From the NCBI RefSeq assembly GCF_001593005.1, contig NZ_LQZQ01000009.1:1-64000 (forward strand): DNA of 64,000 bases, read 5' to 3'. Position numbers and translations under genes: made by a program. The DNA is from Roseivirga ehrenbergii (GTDB taxonomy: Bacteria > Bacteroidota > Bacteroidia > Cytophagales > Cyclobacteriaceae). Positions 1 to 8,646 of this stretch are shown in pieces. Numbering within the stretch: the stretch's first letter is position 1; every line of letters begins with the position of its first letter. The notes below the pieces were generated by a model. It saw nothing but the letters and a program-made list of their open reading frames with translations. It did not search any database and was not told the DNA's origin.

Positions 1-521
1 ATACGACCAAGGGCGGTGTTGATACTAACATCTGTTACTTCAGCAATTTCCTGAAAGCTCATTTGCATGTAGTGCCTCATCATAAGAACTTCTCGCTGTG
101 AGTCGGGTAGTTCTTTTATTAACTCCCTAAGTAACGCATGTGTATCTTCTTTTATTTGACGATCCTCGATAGATTCTTCAGAAAACTCTAAACTGTTGAA
201 CACATTGCTGCCATCTTCCATCACAATTGTAGGGTACCTCTTGGCCTTTCTAAAATGGTCAATCGCTAAATTATGTGCGATTCGGCTCACCCAAGGCAGA
301 AATTTACCTTCCTCATTGTACCGTCCAGACTTTACTGTATTCACCACTTTCACATAAGTTTCCTGCAATAAATCTTCTGCAAGATCATGGTCTTTTACAA
401 TCATATAGATTGTAGTAAAGATTTTGTTTTTGTGACGTGAGACTAATTCCGCGAATGCGTCTTCATTACCGTTTTTGTATAGCGATATTAATTGGCTATC
501 GCTTACTTCGTACTTCCTCAT
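1..521 (-). CDS. ECF-type RNA polymerase sigma factor (partial, C-terminus outside window)
   Basis: Read leftward from ATG at 521 (protein begins MRKYEVSDSQLISLYKNGNE) and open to the window edge. About 173 residues are visible. Region 2 is clear (DHDLAEDLLQETYVKV, followed by LPWVSRIAHNLAIDHFRKAK, the -10 recognition and DNA-melting helices). Region 4 follows (LPDSQREVLMMRHYMQMSF, with the EIAEVTDVSINT helix-turn-helix at the edge). It is the RpoE-like group common in Cytophagales and would direct RNA polymerase to a stress or envelope regulon. No anti-sigma gene is visible because the downstream side lies outside the window. It is divergent from uvrA across 278 bp. The assignment to the ECF family is secure; the stimulus is unknown. 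Confidence 0.9.
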   Translation of the reverse strand, partial: MRKYEVSDSQLISLYKNGNEDAFAELVSRHKNKIFTTIYMIVKDHDLAEDLLQETYVKVVNTVKSGRYNEEGKFLPWVSRIAHNLAIDHFRKAKRYPTIVMEDGSNVFNSLEFSEESIEDRQIKEDTHALLRELIKELPDSQREVLMMRHYMQMSFQEIAEVTDVSINTALGR

Positions 522-784
522 GTTAGTTATTGTTAGGTCTAAGTAGAGGTTTATATCATACGGTAATGTTTAGTTTTTGGAAATGGATTAATGAAAGTAA
601 CAATCTCAAATGTATTGATTCAAATACAGATTACAAATATTTGATCGTAATTTTTGATTTTCAAGTTTTAGGCTAATGCTTTCAAGACTATCGCAAAACT
701 TTAATCAAGTATAATGCCAGAGTTTAGAATTTAATTCTGAAAAAGGTAATTATTTTTCAGTTAACAATTAGTTGCTAGCTCTGT

Positions 785-792
785 TATCTTTG
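785..792 (+). promoter_or_regulatory. -7 promoter box of uvrA (TATCTTTG)
   Basis: An exact match to the Bacteroidota TAnnTTTG box, ending 7 nt before the uvrA ATG at 800. With the start site expected a few bases downstream of the box, the mRNA would have almost no leader. No clear TTTG -33 box is seen at the usual distance. Confidence 0.6.
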
Positions 793-799
793 CAATCTT

Positions 800-3619
800 A
801 TGAATTCAACAACACTTAGCCACCCTACCCTTATTGACGACCTGAATCCTAGAGAGTTCATTATCATTAAGGGTGCAAGGGTAAATAACCTCAAAAGTGT
901 CGATGTGGCCATTCCAAGGGATAAATTGGTAGTGGTTACTGGCCTTTCTGGTTCTGGAAAATCATCGCTGGCTTTCGATACGCTTTTTGCGGAAGGGCAG
1001 CGCATGTATGTGGAAAGTTTGAGTTCATATGCCCGTCAGTTTTTAGGCCGAATGGAAAAACCTGAGGTGGATTATATTAAAGGCGTTTCACCTGCCATTG
1101 CTATTGAGCAAAAAGTTAATACACGAAACCCTCGGTCTACGGTAGGTACTACCACCGAAATTTACGATTACCTAAAATTACTTTTTGCCCGAATAGGAAG
1201 AACCTACAGTCCGGTTAGTGGCAAAGAAGTAAGTCGTGATAGTGTAACCAGCATTGTAGAGTTTTTGATGGCCAAAGAAGAAGGCACCAAGGTGATGATT
1301 CTTTGTCCGCTGATTCAGAAAGAAGAGCGTAGCGTAGCAGAAGAACTGAACCTCTTGCTACAAAAAGGTTATTCCCGTGTGGTAGCCAAAGGCGAGCCCT
1401 ATTTTATAGAAGATTTACTAAAAGACGAAAAAGACATTGTCTCTAAAGACTTAGAAATCCTGATTGATAGAGGGGTTGTGGCCCATAATGAAGACACCCA
1501 ATTCCGTTTTTCAGATTCGGTACAAACCGCCCTTTTTGAGGGGCAAGGTGATTGTATTATTGAGGTGATTGGTGAAGGCCGAACGGCTTTTTCAGACAGA
1601 TTTGAGGCGGATGGAATTCTATTCGAAGAGCCAAGCGTTAACCTTTTCACCTTTAATAACCCCTTTGGCGCTTGTAAACGCTGCGAGGGTTTTGGGAAAA
1701 TTTTAGGAATTGATATCGACTTGGTGATTCCAGACAAATCGCTTTCGGTATATGAAGGCGCCATTGCTCCATGGCGCAGCGAAACCATGAGCAAATGGTT
1801 GCAGCCGCTATTAAAACACGGGATTGAGTTTGATTTTCCCATCCATAGAACTTACGCGGAACTGACGGAAAAAGAGAAAGAGTTGCTTTGGACAGGCAAC
1901 AAATATTTTAAAGGGCTCAATAAATTCTTCGAACATTTAGAGTCGAAAACACACAAAATTCAATACCGCGTAATGCTTTCGCGTTACCGTGGCCGTACTG
2001 ACTGCCCAGAGTGTAAAGGCACCCGATTAAGGAAAGATGCTGCCTACGTAAAGTTGGACGGAAAGAGCATTACCGACATCGTACTAATGCCTGTAAAAGA
2101 GGCAGCAGTTTTCTTCGATAAGCTTCCGCTTACTGCGCATGAAGAAAAAATTGCTAAAAGGTTACTTCAAGAAATTCAGAACCGACTCGAATATTTAGGT
2201 CGAGTAGGCTTAGGTTACCTTACCCTCAACCGATTGACCAGCACTTTATCGGGCGGGGAGTTTCAACGCATTAAATTGTCTACTTCCTTGGGCAGTGCCT
2301 TAGTGGGCTCCATGTATATTTTGGATGAACCGAGTATTGGTTTACACCCTCGCGATACCGACCGATTAATTTCTGTTTTGCTTACCTTGCGCGACTTGGG
2401 AAATACCGTTGTGGTAGTTGAGCATGAAGAGAAAGTAATGCAAGCGGCTGACCAAATTATTGACATTGGCCCGGATGCAGGTTCGCATGGAGGAGAGTTG
2501 ATTTTTCAAGGGACAATCGAAGAATTGGTTCAGAATGGCACAGGCCATACCGCCAATTATTTGAGTGGAAGAGAAAAATTGCCTATTCCTGAACACAGAA
2601 GAAAATGGAGAGACGCACTTAAAATAAAAGGAGCCAGAGAAAATAACCTCAAAAACGTGAGTGTTGATATTCCTTTGGACGTGCTGACCGTAATTACGGG
2701 CGTAAGTGGTTCGGGGAAATCTACTTTGGTGAAGAAAATTCTTTACCCTTCGTTGGGTAAAATGTTAGGTACCGTAGGTGAGCAAACAGGTAAAATGGAT
2801 GCACTGGAAGGCGACACCAAAAAGGTAACCCAAATCGAGTTCATCGATCAAAACCCGATTGGCAAATCATCCCGATCGAACCCCGTTACTTATGTAAAGG
2901 CCTACGATGCCATTAGGGCGTTGTACTCCAACTTGCCGCTCTCGAAGCAACGTGGTTATAAACCCGCATTTTTCTCTTTTAATGTAGATGGCGGCCGTTG
3001 CGAAACTTGCCAAGGCGAAGGTGTAGTGAAAATTGAAATGCAGTTTATGGCCGATATTCAGCTGACTTGCGAAAGCTGTAAAGGCAAGCGTTTCAAACAA
3101 GAAATTCTTGAAGCCACCTACAACGACAAAAGCATTGCCGATGTATTGGACATGACCATTGATGATGCTATGTACTTCTTCGCCAATGAAAAAGCAGTGC
3201 ATAGTAAACTGAAGCCGCTGCAAGAAGTGGGCTTGGGCTACATCCGTTTGGGGCAGTCTTCTAATTCGCTCAGTGGAGGCGAAGCGCAAAGGGTGAAACT
3301 GGCTTTCTACCTAGGAAAAGGGAAATCGAATGACAAGGAACACATTCTTTTCATATTTGATGAACCGACTACGGGCCTTCATTTTCACGACATCAGTAAA
3401 CTGATGAAAGCCATCAACGCGCTGATTGAGCAAGACAATTCCGTCATTATTATTGAGCACAATACCGAGGTCATCAAACTAGCCGACTGGATTATTGACC
3501 TTGGCCCAGAGGGTGGTCACGAAGGTGGTAACATCACTTTTACGGGCACCCCAGAAGAAATGGTAAAACTTAAGGACAACTATACTGGGCAGTATTTGAA
3601 GGAGGATATGGGTAAATAA
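800..3619 (+). CDS. uvrA: Excinuclease ABC subunit UvrA
   Basis: DNA damage-recognition ATPase of nucleotide excision repair; a dimer loads UvrB on lesions in the cytoplasm. It has two ABC modules: Walker A GLSGSGKS at residues 48-55 and a second GVSGSGKST near 634, with signature LSGGE near 482 and LSGGEAQR near 824. The C-terminal zinc module is intact (CETCQGEG and CESCKGKR). At 939 residues it matches the usual full-length UvrA, including the UvrB-binding region, so it is not the shorter UvrA2 type. The first CxxC of the classical N-terminal zinc site is missing: the stretch before [11 protein letters not shown] reads [14 protein letters not shown]. It carries about 18 extra N-terminal residues before the usual [13 protein letters not shown] start. 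It is followed by a hairpin terminator and stands alone. Confidence 0.96.
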   Translation: MNSTTLSHPTLIDDLNPREFIIIKGARVNNLKSVDVAIPRDKLVVVTGLSGSGKSSLAFDTLFAEGQRMYVESLSSYARQFLGRMEKPEVDYIKGVSPAIAIEQKVNTRNPRSTVGTTTEIYDYLKLLFARIGRTYSPVSGKEVSRDSVTSIVEFLMAKEEGTKVMILCPLIQKEERSVAEELNLLLQKGYSRVVAKGEPYFIEDLLKDEKDIVSKDLEILIDRGVVAHNEDTQFRFSDSVQTALFEGQGDCIIEVIGEGRTAFSDRFEADGILFEEPSVNLFTFNNPFGACKRCEGFGKILGIDIDLVIPDKSLSVYEGAIAPWRSETMSKWLQPLLKHGIEFDFPIHRTYAELTEKEKELLWTGNKYFKGLNKFFEHLESKTHKIQYRVMLSRYRGRTDCPECKGTRLRKDAAYVKLDGKSITDIVLMPVKEAAVFFDKLPLTAHEEKIAKRLLQEIQNRLEYLGRVGLGYLTLNRLTSTLSGGEFQRIKLSTSLGSALVGSMYILDEPSIGLHPRDTDRLISVLLTLRDLGNTVVVVEHEEKVMQAADQIIDIGPDAGSHGGELIFQGTIEELVQNGTGHTANYLSGREKLPIPEHRRKWRDALKIKGARENNLKNVSVDIPLDVLTVITGVSGSGKSTLVKKILYPSLGKMLGTVGEQTGKMDALEGDTKKVTQIEFIDQNPIGKSSRSNPVTYVKAYDAIRALYSNLPLSKQRGYKPAFFSFNVDGGRCETCQGEGVVKIEMQFMADIQLTCESCKGKRFKQEILEATYNDKSIADVLDMTIDDAMYFFANEKAVHSKLKPLQEVGLGYIRLGQSSNSLSGGEAQRVKLAFYLGKGKSNDKEHILFIFDEPTTGLHFHDISKLMKAINALIEQDNSVIIIEHNTEVIKLADWIIDLGPEGGHEGGNITFTGTPEEMVKLKDNYTGQYLKEDMGK

Positions 3620-3637
3620 ATACCAAAGTGACATGTC

Positions 3638-3674
3638 AAGCAACAGAACACTTCTAGCTGTCTATTGCTTTTTT
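3638..3674 (+). terminator. Intrinsic terminator after uvrA
   Basis: Arms AAGCAACAGA (3638-3647) and TCTATTGCTT (3661-3670) pair with one mismatch over a 13-nt loop and run into a tract of T residues to 3674. It lies 19 nt after the uvrA stop codon. Confidence 0.7.
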
Positions 3675-3684
3675 GTATCCAAGT

Positions 3685-3706
3685 GAATACATTTACGTAT
3701 GTATTC
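3685..3706. promoter_or_regulatory. Inverted repeat over the toxin start codon (candidate autoregulatory operator)
   Basis: Perfect 8-bp arms GAATACAT (3685-3692) and ATGTATTC (3699-3706) around the 6-nt spacer TTACGT. The right arm begins with the toxin's ATG. A near-consensus -7 box, TACATTTA (3688-3695), lies inside the repeat, so a bound protein would block RNA polymerase. Binding by the downstream antitoxin is inference from how such modules usually regulate themselves. Confidence 0.6.
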
Positions 3707-4001
3707 TATTGAAAAGACTCTAGAATTTGACAAGTGGCTCAGAAAACTGAAAGATCCACGAGCGAAGGCCAAAGTCCTCTTTAGAATTCAACGAATAGAA
3801 CAAAGTGGAAACTTCGGAGATTGTGAGCCCGTGGGGCAAGGGATTAGCGAATTACGTATTCACTACGCCAAAGGATATCGCGTTTATTTGAAGGAATACA
3901 AAGGTACGGTTGTACTTCTTCTAAGCGGTGGAACGAAATCGTCTCAACAGAAGGATATATTGAAAGCCAAAGAATTATGGTCTCACTATAAAAACAACTG
4001 A
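3699..4001 (+). CDS. RelE/HigB-type toxin (addiction module killer protein)
   Basis: A 100-residue basic protein of the RelE/ParE superfamily, subgroup of phage-derived Gp49-like or addiction-module killer proteins. Family members cleave mRNA at the ribosome. Visible family features are the opening YSIEKTLEFDKWLRKLKDPRAKAK, GDCEPVGQGISELRIHYAKGYRVY, and the C-terminal KSSQQKDILKAKELW. The toxin gene comes first and the antitoxin starts 1 nt after its stop, the order typical of higBA-like modules. The start codon is inside an inverted repeat that also holds a near-consensus -7 box. The family call is strong; activity and target are unproven. Confidence 0.92.
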   Translation: MYSIEKTLEFDKWLRKLKDPRAKAKVLFRIQRIEQSGNFGDCEPVGQGISELRIHYAKGYRVYLKEYKGTVVLLLSGGTKSSQQKDILKAKELWSHYKNN

Positions 4002-4002
4002 A

Positions 4003-4290
4003 ATGGAAAATAAAGAGATTACTAAGTTTGATATTGCTGAATACCTTGAAGACGATGCTTTAATTGTGGAGTATTTGAATACTGTTTTGGAAGAGGGTGA
4101 TACTGAAGATATTATATCCGCACTAGGCCATGTGGCTAAAGCACGAGGAATGACAAGAATCGCAGAAGAGACAGGTCTCAGCAGGCCAAGTTTATACAAA
4201 GCATTATCGCAAGGTGCTAAACCGCAATTTGACACTATTCTTAAAGTACTTAGGGCGGTTGGAGGCAAATTGAACGTTCCTACTGCATAA
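4003..4290 (+). CDS. HigA-like antitoxin with HTH (addiction module antidote protein)
   Basis: A 95-residue protein that would neutralise the toxin encoded 1 nt upstream and repress the operon. Residues from about 45 form a Cro/Xre-like helix-turn-helix (ALGHVAKARGMTRIAEETGLSRPSLYKALS), followed by FDTILKVLRAVGGKLNV, the ending typical of the putative addiction module antidote family. The N-terminal part (FDIAEYLEDDALIVEYLNTVLEEGD) is the acidic toxin-binding segment of this family. Spacing shows co-transcription and likely translational coupling. The inverted repeat at the toxin start is the likely operator. No terminator was found in the 72 bp before the convergent gene. Confidence 0.92.
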   Translation: MENKEITKFDIAEYLEDDALIVEYLNTVLEEGDTEDIISALGHVAKARGMTRIAEETGLSRPSLYKALSQGAKPQFDTILKVLRAVGGKLNVPTA

Positions 4291-4362
4291 GTTCTTATTA
4301 ACATGTTCTTCCTATTTCCACCCCCTGCCCCCGCCAGCTTACTTGAATAACAACCCGTCATT

Positions 4363-5934
4363 TCAACTCTTACCGTTAAACACCCGAATCAGTTTACCGT
4401 CTTCTTCGTCAGAAAGTAAATAGAGTTGCCCTCCAGGAGAAACAATTGCTTTTCTTAGCCTCACCCTGCTATTGATGAATAGTTCTTCGGCACTTATGAT
4501 TTTATCACCATCAACCACCATTCTCCACAAGCTGCCTTTGCTCAACCCGGGCACAATCAAATTCCCCTTCCATAATGGAAACTCAGCGCCTGAGTAAAAA
4601 GTCAACCCTGTTGGCGCCACAGTATGATCCCATGAATATACTGGATCGGTAAAAGTAGCTCCCGAAATGGTTTTTGGTTGATAATCCGTTCGGTAACTAC
4701 CTGTAGTAACATTCGGCCACCCGTAGTTTGCGCTTGGCTTCAGAATGTTCAGTTCATCTCCTTGATTGGTGCCGTGTTCACTAAACCAAATATCTCCCGT
4801 TTCTGGGTGTATAGCCAGGCCCTGCGAGGCACGAATACCAATGGCAAACAAACCTTTAATCACACTTGGCCCAAAATCAGGATTGTCTTTGGGAATACTC
4901 CCATCAGGATTAATTCTGATGACTTTTCCACGTTTGTCTTTTACATCTTGTGCAACTGGAATTTCAGGGTTCATGTACTCAAAAAAGTTACGTTCGCCTA
5001 TGGTAATGTATAGCTTGCCATCGGTTCCGAAGATCATACCGCCACCATAGTGATAAAGCCCATGCACATAAGGTTCTGCCACAAAAAGTGTCTCCACCTC
5101 TTTCAGCTCATTATCAATCAGCTTTCCGCGAATAACTTTGGTGGTGCTGGCGCGCGCTTTATTCTCCGCTGCGTAGGAAATATATACATAGTTATTTTGG
5201 TCAAAGTCTGGGTCGAGTAGCACCTGAAACCACCCAGCATTGGCACTTATGGTTTGCCCGTGCAGACTATTTGGGAAAATGCTTTTCTTAAATTTGGCAG
5301 TGTCAATCTGCACAGCCCTTGCCACATCCTTGGGTAATCCGGAAATGGCTTTCCATTCTTTGGTTTCCAAATTAATACGAAGAAGGCTGCCATCCTTTTC
5401 AGTAATAAGCACATCGTTTTCTGAAATAAAGGCCATGCTCCAAGGTTTGTTGAGCCCTGTCAGTACCACTTCCTTTGCTGGGTTTGGTGTAAACTCTTCT
5501 GGCGCTTTAGGAATCGGCCCTGCTGAAGTGGCCTTGCCCACAATTTTCCACTGACCAAGGATCTTTTTAAGCAAGAGTAAATCATGATATCGATTTCCAT
5601 AAGAAGGAATATCAATCTCTAATTTGGCATAAGCCACATCTCTGTCAATCTCAATACCGATGATCTTTGATGGCCGATTATTCAACGTTCCTGGCGCCCT
5701 GCGTCCATACAATCCTGCATATTCTTCAGAGGTCATAAAATAGGCCGAGTCGGTGCCATTATAAAGAAACATTCGGGTGCCCGGATGGAACGCCATGGCT
5801 ATTGAGTCTGGATAGTTATACTGGGTACCCAAAATAAATTGATTGAGTGTTTTCGTGATTTGTTCGTGATCTGTTTGGGCAAAACACGGACTGATACTTA
5901 TGACTACGAGAAAGATGAATGCTCTAATTTTCAT
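4363..5934 (-). CDS. Exported PQQ-type sugar dehydrogenase with N-terminal NTF2-like domain
   Basis: A signal peptide (residues 1-19, ending CFA-QT) is followed by an NTF2/lumazine-binding-like domain of about 120 residues (EQITKTLNQFILGTQYNYPD, then KKILGQWKIVGKAT). A glucose/sorbosone dehydrogenase beta-propeller starts near residue 150 (VVLTGLNKPWSMAFISENDV). Family hallmarks are GIRASQGLAIHPETGDIWFS, EHGTNQGDELN and NYGWPNVTTG. Related soluble enzymes oxidise aldose sugars in the periplasm with PQQ. The canonical GPxGGDELN stretch is changed to GTNQGDELN. At 523 residues it is longer than the usual 350-400 because of the front domain. It has no operon partner. Substrate and actual PQQ use are unknown. 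Confidence 0.88.
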   Translation of the reverse strand: MKIRAFIFLVVISISPCFAQTDHEQITKTLNQFILGTQYNYPDSIAMAFHPGTRMFLYNGTDSAYFMTSEEYAGLYGRRAPGTLNNRPSKIIGIEIDRDVAYAKLEIDIPSYGNRYHDLLLLKKILGQWKIVGKATSAGPIPKAPEEFTPNPAKEVVLTGLNKPWSMAFISENDVLITEKDGSLLRINLETKEWKAISGLPKDVARAVQIDTAKFKKSIFPNSLHGQTISANAGWFQVLLDPDFDQNNYVYISYAAENKARASTTKVIRGKLIDNELKEVETLFVAEPYVHGLYHYGGGMIFGTDGKLYITIGERNFFEYMNPEIPVAQDVKDKRGKVIRINPDGSIPKDNPDFGPSVIKGLFAIGIRASQGLAIHPETGDIWFSEHGTNQGDELNILKPSANYGWPNVTTGSYRTDYQPKTISGATFTDPVYSWDHTVAPTGLTFYSGAEFPLWKGNLIVPGLSKGSLWRMVVDGDKIISAEELFINSRVRLRKAIVSPGGQLYLLSDEEDGKLIRVFNGKS

Positions 5935-6007
5935 TGAATGAATTGATTTGTTCAGCCAAGATTACGATCAGTGCCGTCAAGAAATCGAATTAATCGGAGA
6001 TAAGAAG

Positions 6008-6027
6008 TCCAGAATGATCATTCTGGA
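6008..6027 (-). terminator. 20-bp perfect palindrome after the AraC-type gene (probable hairpin terminator)
   Basis: TCCAGAATGATCATTCTGGA is fully self-complementary and lies 12 nt beyond the stop codon of the leftward AraC-type gene. It lacks a clear run of T residues, so it could instead be an RNA-end stabiliser or a protein site. Confidence 0.45.
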
Positions 6028-6039
6028 GTAATTTGTGGC

Positions 6040-7059
6040 TTATGCCACCAGTTGATGGCTCTTTCTATACTCCGAAGGGGTGGAATTCGTGATCTTTTTG
6101 AATGCATCAAAAAAAGATGACTTAGAGCTAAAGCCTGCTTCATAGCCAATGCCCTCCAACGAAAGTTCATTTCTGGTATGAATCAATTGCTTCGCTTCTT
6201 TCACCCTAAACTCTTTTACATATTGTGCAAAGCCATGTCGGTACTCTTCATTCAATAGTTTGGACAAACTGTGTTTAGAAAGACCAGCCTGCACAGCCAA
6301 GTTATCCAGTTTGAGTTTCTGATTGATATATGGTTTTTGCGTATCCATCAGCACATTCAGTTCCTCCAGTTTTTTTGAGGCATTAGCGAGTGGTTGGTCA
6401 GTAGGTTTCGGGGAGAAAAACTTGCTAGAAAGCAGCATCCTACCCAAGAGAAAATATAAGGTGAAGGAAAAAATAAGCGCCCCCCATATGTAGGTAAACA
6501 AACCATATAGCGCCATCTGATAAGTCAAATTGATGATGAGCATGGCAATGGTGAGCATGGCCAAATGTTGCTGTGGCTTGCTCATTGTAGAGGGCTTGAG
6601 TATTACAGGTTTCAGCATTTTGACAGCGTTGTACAAACCTAAAAGTGTGAAAACCGCCCAGATATAATAGATACCATAAATGATATAGCCATTCCATATA
6701 GCGGGATGATTTCGGTAAGGGTAGACTGAACCAATAGTTAGAATTGATGCCAGTAGAATTATGAGCAGGACAGTGTTTCTGGTATGAATTTTCCGATGTT
6801 GTTTGTAAATGGCTTTGGTGTAGAGGTAAAAGAATGGCCCAATAAAAGTACAGGCAGAAAGCCCAATTTGAAGGATCAGTAAGTCTACATTATCTTCAAA
6901 ATAATAGAAAACAGATTTACCAATCCGTAAGCTCAATGCCAATAACAGACCGCCCAGATAGGCATTCGCGACTTTGTTCTGGTTGCGAAAAACCAGAAAA
7001 GCACCAATCAATAATCCGTTGATTACCCCCAAACTAGAGAGCAAATAAAGTACTGACAT
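6040..7059 (-). CDS. Membrane-anchored AraC-family transcriptional regulator
   Basis: 339 residues in two parts. The first ~210 residues hold about seven hydrophobic segments (LYLLSSLGVINGLLIGAFLVF, then TVLLIILLASILTIG, MLTIAMLIINLTYQMALYG). The C-terminal ~100 residues are an AraC/XylS DNA-binding domain with two helix-turn-helix motifs (LAVQAGLSKHSLSKLLNE and GIGYEAGFSSKSSFFDAFKK, then TPSEYRKSH). This architecture is frequent in Bacteroidota and is thought to sense something at or in the membrane and act directly on DNA. It is divergent from the Mrr gene across 183 bp; whether it regulates that cluster is unknown. Confidence 0.92.
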   Translation of the reverse strand: MSVLYLLSSLGVINGLLIGAFLVFRNQNKVANAYLGGLLLALSLRIGKSVFYYFEDNVDLLILQIGLSACTFIGPFFYLYTKAIYKQHRKIHTRNTVLLIILLASILTIGSVYPYRNHPAIWNGYIIYGIYYIWAVFTLLGLYNAVKMLKPVILKPSTMSKPQQHLAMLTIAMLIINLTYQMALYGLFTYIWGALIFSFTLYFLLGRMLLSSKFFSPKPTDQPLANASKKLEELNVLMDTQKPYINQKLKLDNLAVQAGLSKHSLSKLLNEEYRHGFAQYVKEFRVKEAKQLIHTRNELSLEGIGYEAGFSSKSSFFDAFKKITNSTPSEYRKSHQLVA

Positions 7060-7242
7060 CTTAAGGTTTTAGAATGATAGGATAAAGATAGAAAAAGACT
7101 GCTTCTATGTAACGGTTCTGTTTTGGCGCAGGTTGGTGTTGTGAATAGGAAAGAGATAAAGCAGTCATAAAATTCAATATATTTATGGCAATTAGTTATA
7201 AATGTGACTGATAGTTAACGCACTGCTTAATTTTAGAAAATT

Positions 7243-8124
7243 ATGGACATTCCTAAATTTCATGAGACTTTCATTCCAATTCTGAAAGTACTAGAGAGTG
7301 GAGAAACGCTCCAAGCTAGGGAAATGTATCAAAGGGTTATTGATCAATTCTATTATCAACTATCCAAGGAGCAGCTTGAACAGAAGACTAATAGCGGTGA
7401 CATTTTGATAATTAACAGAATCGCATGGGGAAAGTCTTACCTTAAAAAGGGAGGGTATATTGAATTCCCAAAAAGGGGTTATGTTAAAATAACAGAAAAG
7501 GGTAAAAAGAATAGCTCATCTAAACTTACATTGAATCAAGTTGAAAACTCCGACAACTTTTTAGAGTTCTACAACGAAGAAAACCCCAAAAACGATCACA
7601 TCCCTTCAAAAATTCAAAATGCAACCCCTCAAGATCTCATAGACGAAGGGTTTAATTTGATTGACGTTCAAGTAAAAGATGAGCTTCTTGAGAAGCTGAA
7701 AACTATAGATCCATTCTATTTTGAAAAGGTTATTCTTATTCTTCTAAAGAAGATGGGCTACGGAGACTTTGTAGAAACTTCAAAAACAGGTGATGGAGGT
7801 ATAGACGGAATAATCAACGAGGACAAGCTTGGGCTTGATAAAATTTATATCCAAGCAAAGCGATATGGCGAAAACAAAGTTCGTGAGAAGGATATCCGGA
7901 ATTTTATAGGCGCTATGAGTGGTGATACTCAAAAAGGGGTATTTGTTACAACATCATCGTTTGACCCAGGAGCGGTTAAGAAAGCACATGATGCACATCA
8001 TACTATAATTCTAATTGATGGTATAAAGTTAGTTGATCTTATGCATCAATATAATGTGGGTATACAGATAAAAGTCATCTACGAAGTAAAAGAATTAGAT
8101 AACGATTTCTTTGAAGGGGAATAA
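7243..8124 (+). CDS. Mrr-type restriction endonuclease
   Basis: 293 residues. The N-terminal ~90 residues match the Mrr winged-helix DNA-binding domain (FIPILKVLESGETLQAREMY, WGKSYLKKGGYIEFPKRGYV, ITEKGK). A linker leads to the Mrr catalytic domain of the PD-(D/E)xK fold: FEKVILILLKKMGYGD, then GDGGIDGII (near 184-192) and QAKRY (near 204-208), which supply the acidic residues and the QxK lysine; GVFVTTSSFDPGAVKKA follows. Family members cut modified foreign DNA (type IV restriction). No methyltransferase gene is nearby, which fits type IV. The HNH gene starts 5 nt after its stop, so the two are probably co-transcribed. Codon use looks more A/T-rich than neighbouring housekeeping genes, suggesting acquisition. 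Confidence 0.92.
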   Translation: MDIPKFHETFIPILKVLESGETLQAREMYQRVIDQFYYQLSKEQLEQKTNSGDILIINRIAWGKSYLKKGGYIEFPKRGYVKITEKGKKNSSSKLTLNQVENSDNFLEFYNEENPKNDHIPSKIQNATPQDLIDEGFNLIDVQVKDELLEKLKTIDPFYFEKVILILLKKMGYGDFVETSKTGDGGIDGIINEDKLGLDKIYIQAKRYGENKVREKDIRNFIGAMSGDTQKGVFVTTSSFDPGAVKKAHDAHHTIILIDGIKLVDLMHQYNVGIQIKVIYEVKELDNDFFEGE

Positions 8125-8129
8125 TTTTT

Positions 8130-8471
8130 ATGGCAAATCGATGGGGCATTCCAAAAGAAGTTGAGGACCATGTGAGAGAAAGAGACTCCACTTGTGTTTA
8201 TTGCAAAGTTGAATTCAGAAATGAAGAGAGATCACGAAAAAACAAACCTTCTTGGGAACACATAGTGAATGACATCAGGATAAATGGGATAGATAATATT
8301 TCGCTTTGTTGTATGTCTTGTAACTCTAGCAAGGGAGCGAAACTTTTGAAAGATTGGCTTCAGAGTGATTATTGTACCCGTAAAGGAATAACTTTTAATT
8401 CTGTTGCTGAAGTAGTAAAAAATGCCATCTTAAACCCACCAGTATTAAAAGAGTTAGACTCTTTCAACTGA
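8130..8471 (+). CDS. HNH endonuclease
   Basis: 113 residues with a complete HNH zinc-nuclease core: C22/C25 (CVYC), H44 in SWEHIVN, N56 in GIDNISL, and C61/C64 in CMSCNSSKG. This beta-beta-alpha-metal fold cleaves DNA. It starts 5 nt after the Mrr-type gene, so the two probably form one transcription unit. Possible roles are a second nuclease of the restriction system, or an independent HNH gene that settled there. It is immediately followed by a relic of a permease gene end, marking a rearrangement point. Confidence 0.9.
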   Translation: MANRWGIPKEVEDHVRERDSTCVYCKVEFRNEERSRKNKPSWEHIVNDIRINGIDNISLCCMSCNSSKGAKLLKDWLQSDYCTRKGITFNSVAEVVKNAILNPPVLKELDSFN

Positions 8472-8479
8472 AACCCTCC

Positions 8480-8553
8480 TTCCCTACTCCGACCTCAACG
8501 CATTTCCAGGGTTGCTTTTTACCGTTTTCATGGAAATGAGTGAGATGGTAATG
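8480..8553. repeat. Left copy of ~74-bp direct repeat flanking the HTH/PIN module
   Basis: Aligned base by base with 9671-9744, about 67 of 74 positions agree with no gaps. The right copy is the 3' end of the intact MacB-like permease gene; this left copy is a detached version of the same gene end. Confidence 0.85.
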
Positions 8554-8558
8554 TGGAT
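8484..8558 (-). pseudogene. Relic of a MacB-like permease gene 3' end
   Basis: Read leftward, this stretch encodes TISLISMKTVKSNPGNALRS, then E and a TAG stop. The intact permease downstream ends TITLISMKTVKSNPVNALRS, then E and TAG. Identity fades upstream of about 8558 and no open reading frame continues. It is either a fragment duplicated when the HTH/PIN module arrived, or the last scrap of a paralogous permease that was deleted; several paralogues with this ending are common in Cytophagales. Confidence 0.8.
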
Positions 8559-8580
8559 CAATAAGCACTTAGATTTAAAT

Positions 8581-8622
8581 CAAAATAAACGAAACGATGT
8601 TTCGAATATTTCGTTTATTTTG
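8581..8622. promoter_or_regulatory. 14-bp inverted repeat upstream of the HTH/PIN operon (candidate operator)
   Basis: Perfect arms CAAAATAAACGAAA (8581-8594) and TTTCGTTTATTTTG (8609-8622) around a 14-nt spacer that contains a further TTTCGAA-like core. The right arm ends 24 nt before the ATG of the HTH gene. Its location and symmetry suit a dimeric or tetrameric repressor, most likely the HTH antitoxin itself. A transcription terminator is less likely since no gene runs into it. Confidence 0.65.
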
Positions 8623-8646
8623 GAGTGACTATTGAACGGAACCAAC

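Noticed and set aside
2867-3289. 140-codon open frame antisense to uvrA
   Set aside because: It lies wholly inside uvrA on the opposite strand, has no promoter or neighbours, and its composition is that of a mirror frame.
8632-8646. TTG start for the HTH gene
   Set aside because: ATG at 8647 begins a better conserved-looking start, and TTG would need a weaker initiation without a supporting ribosome site.
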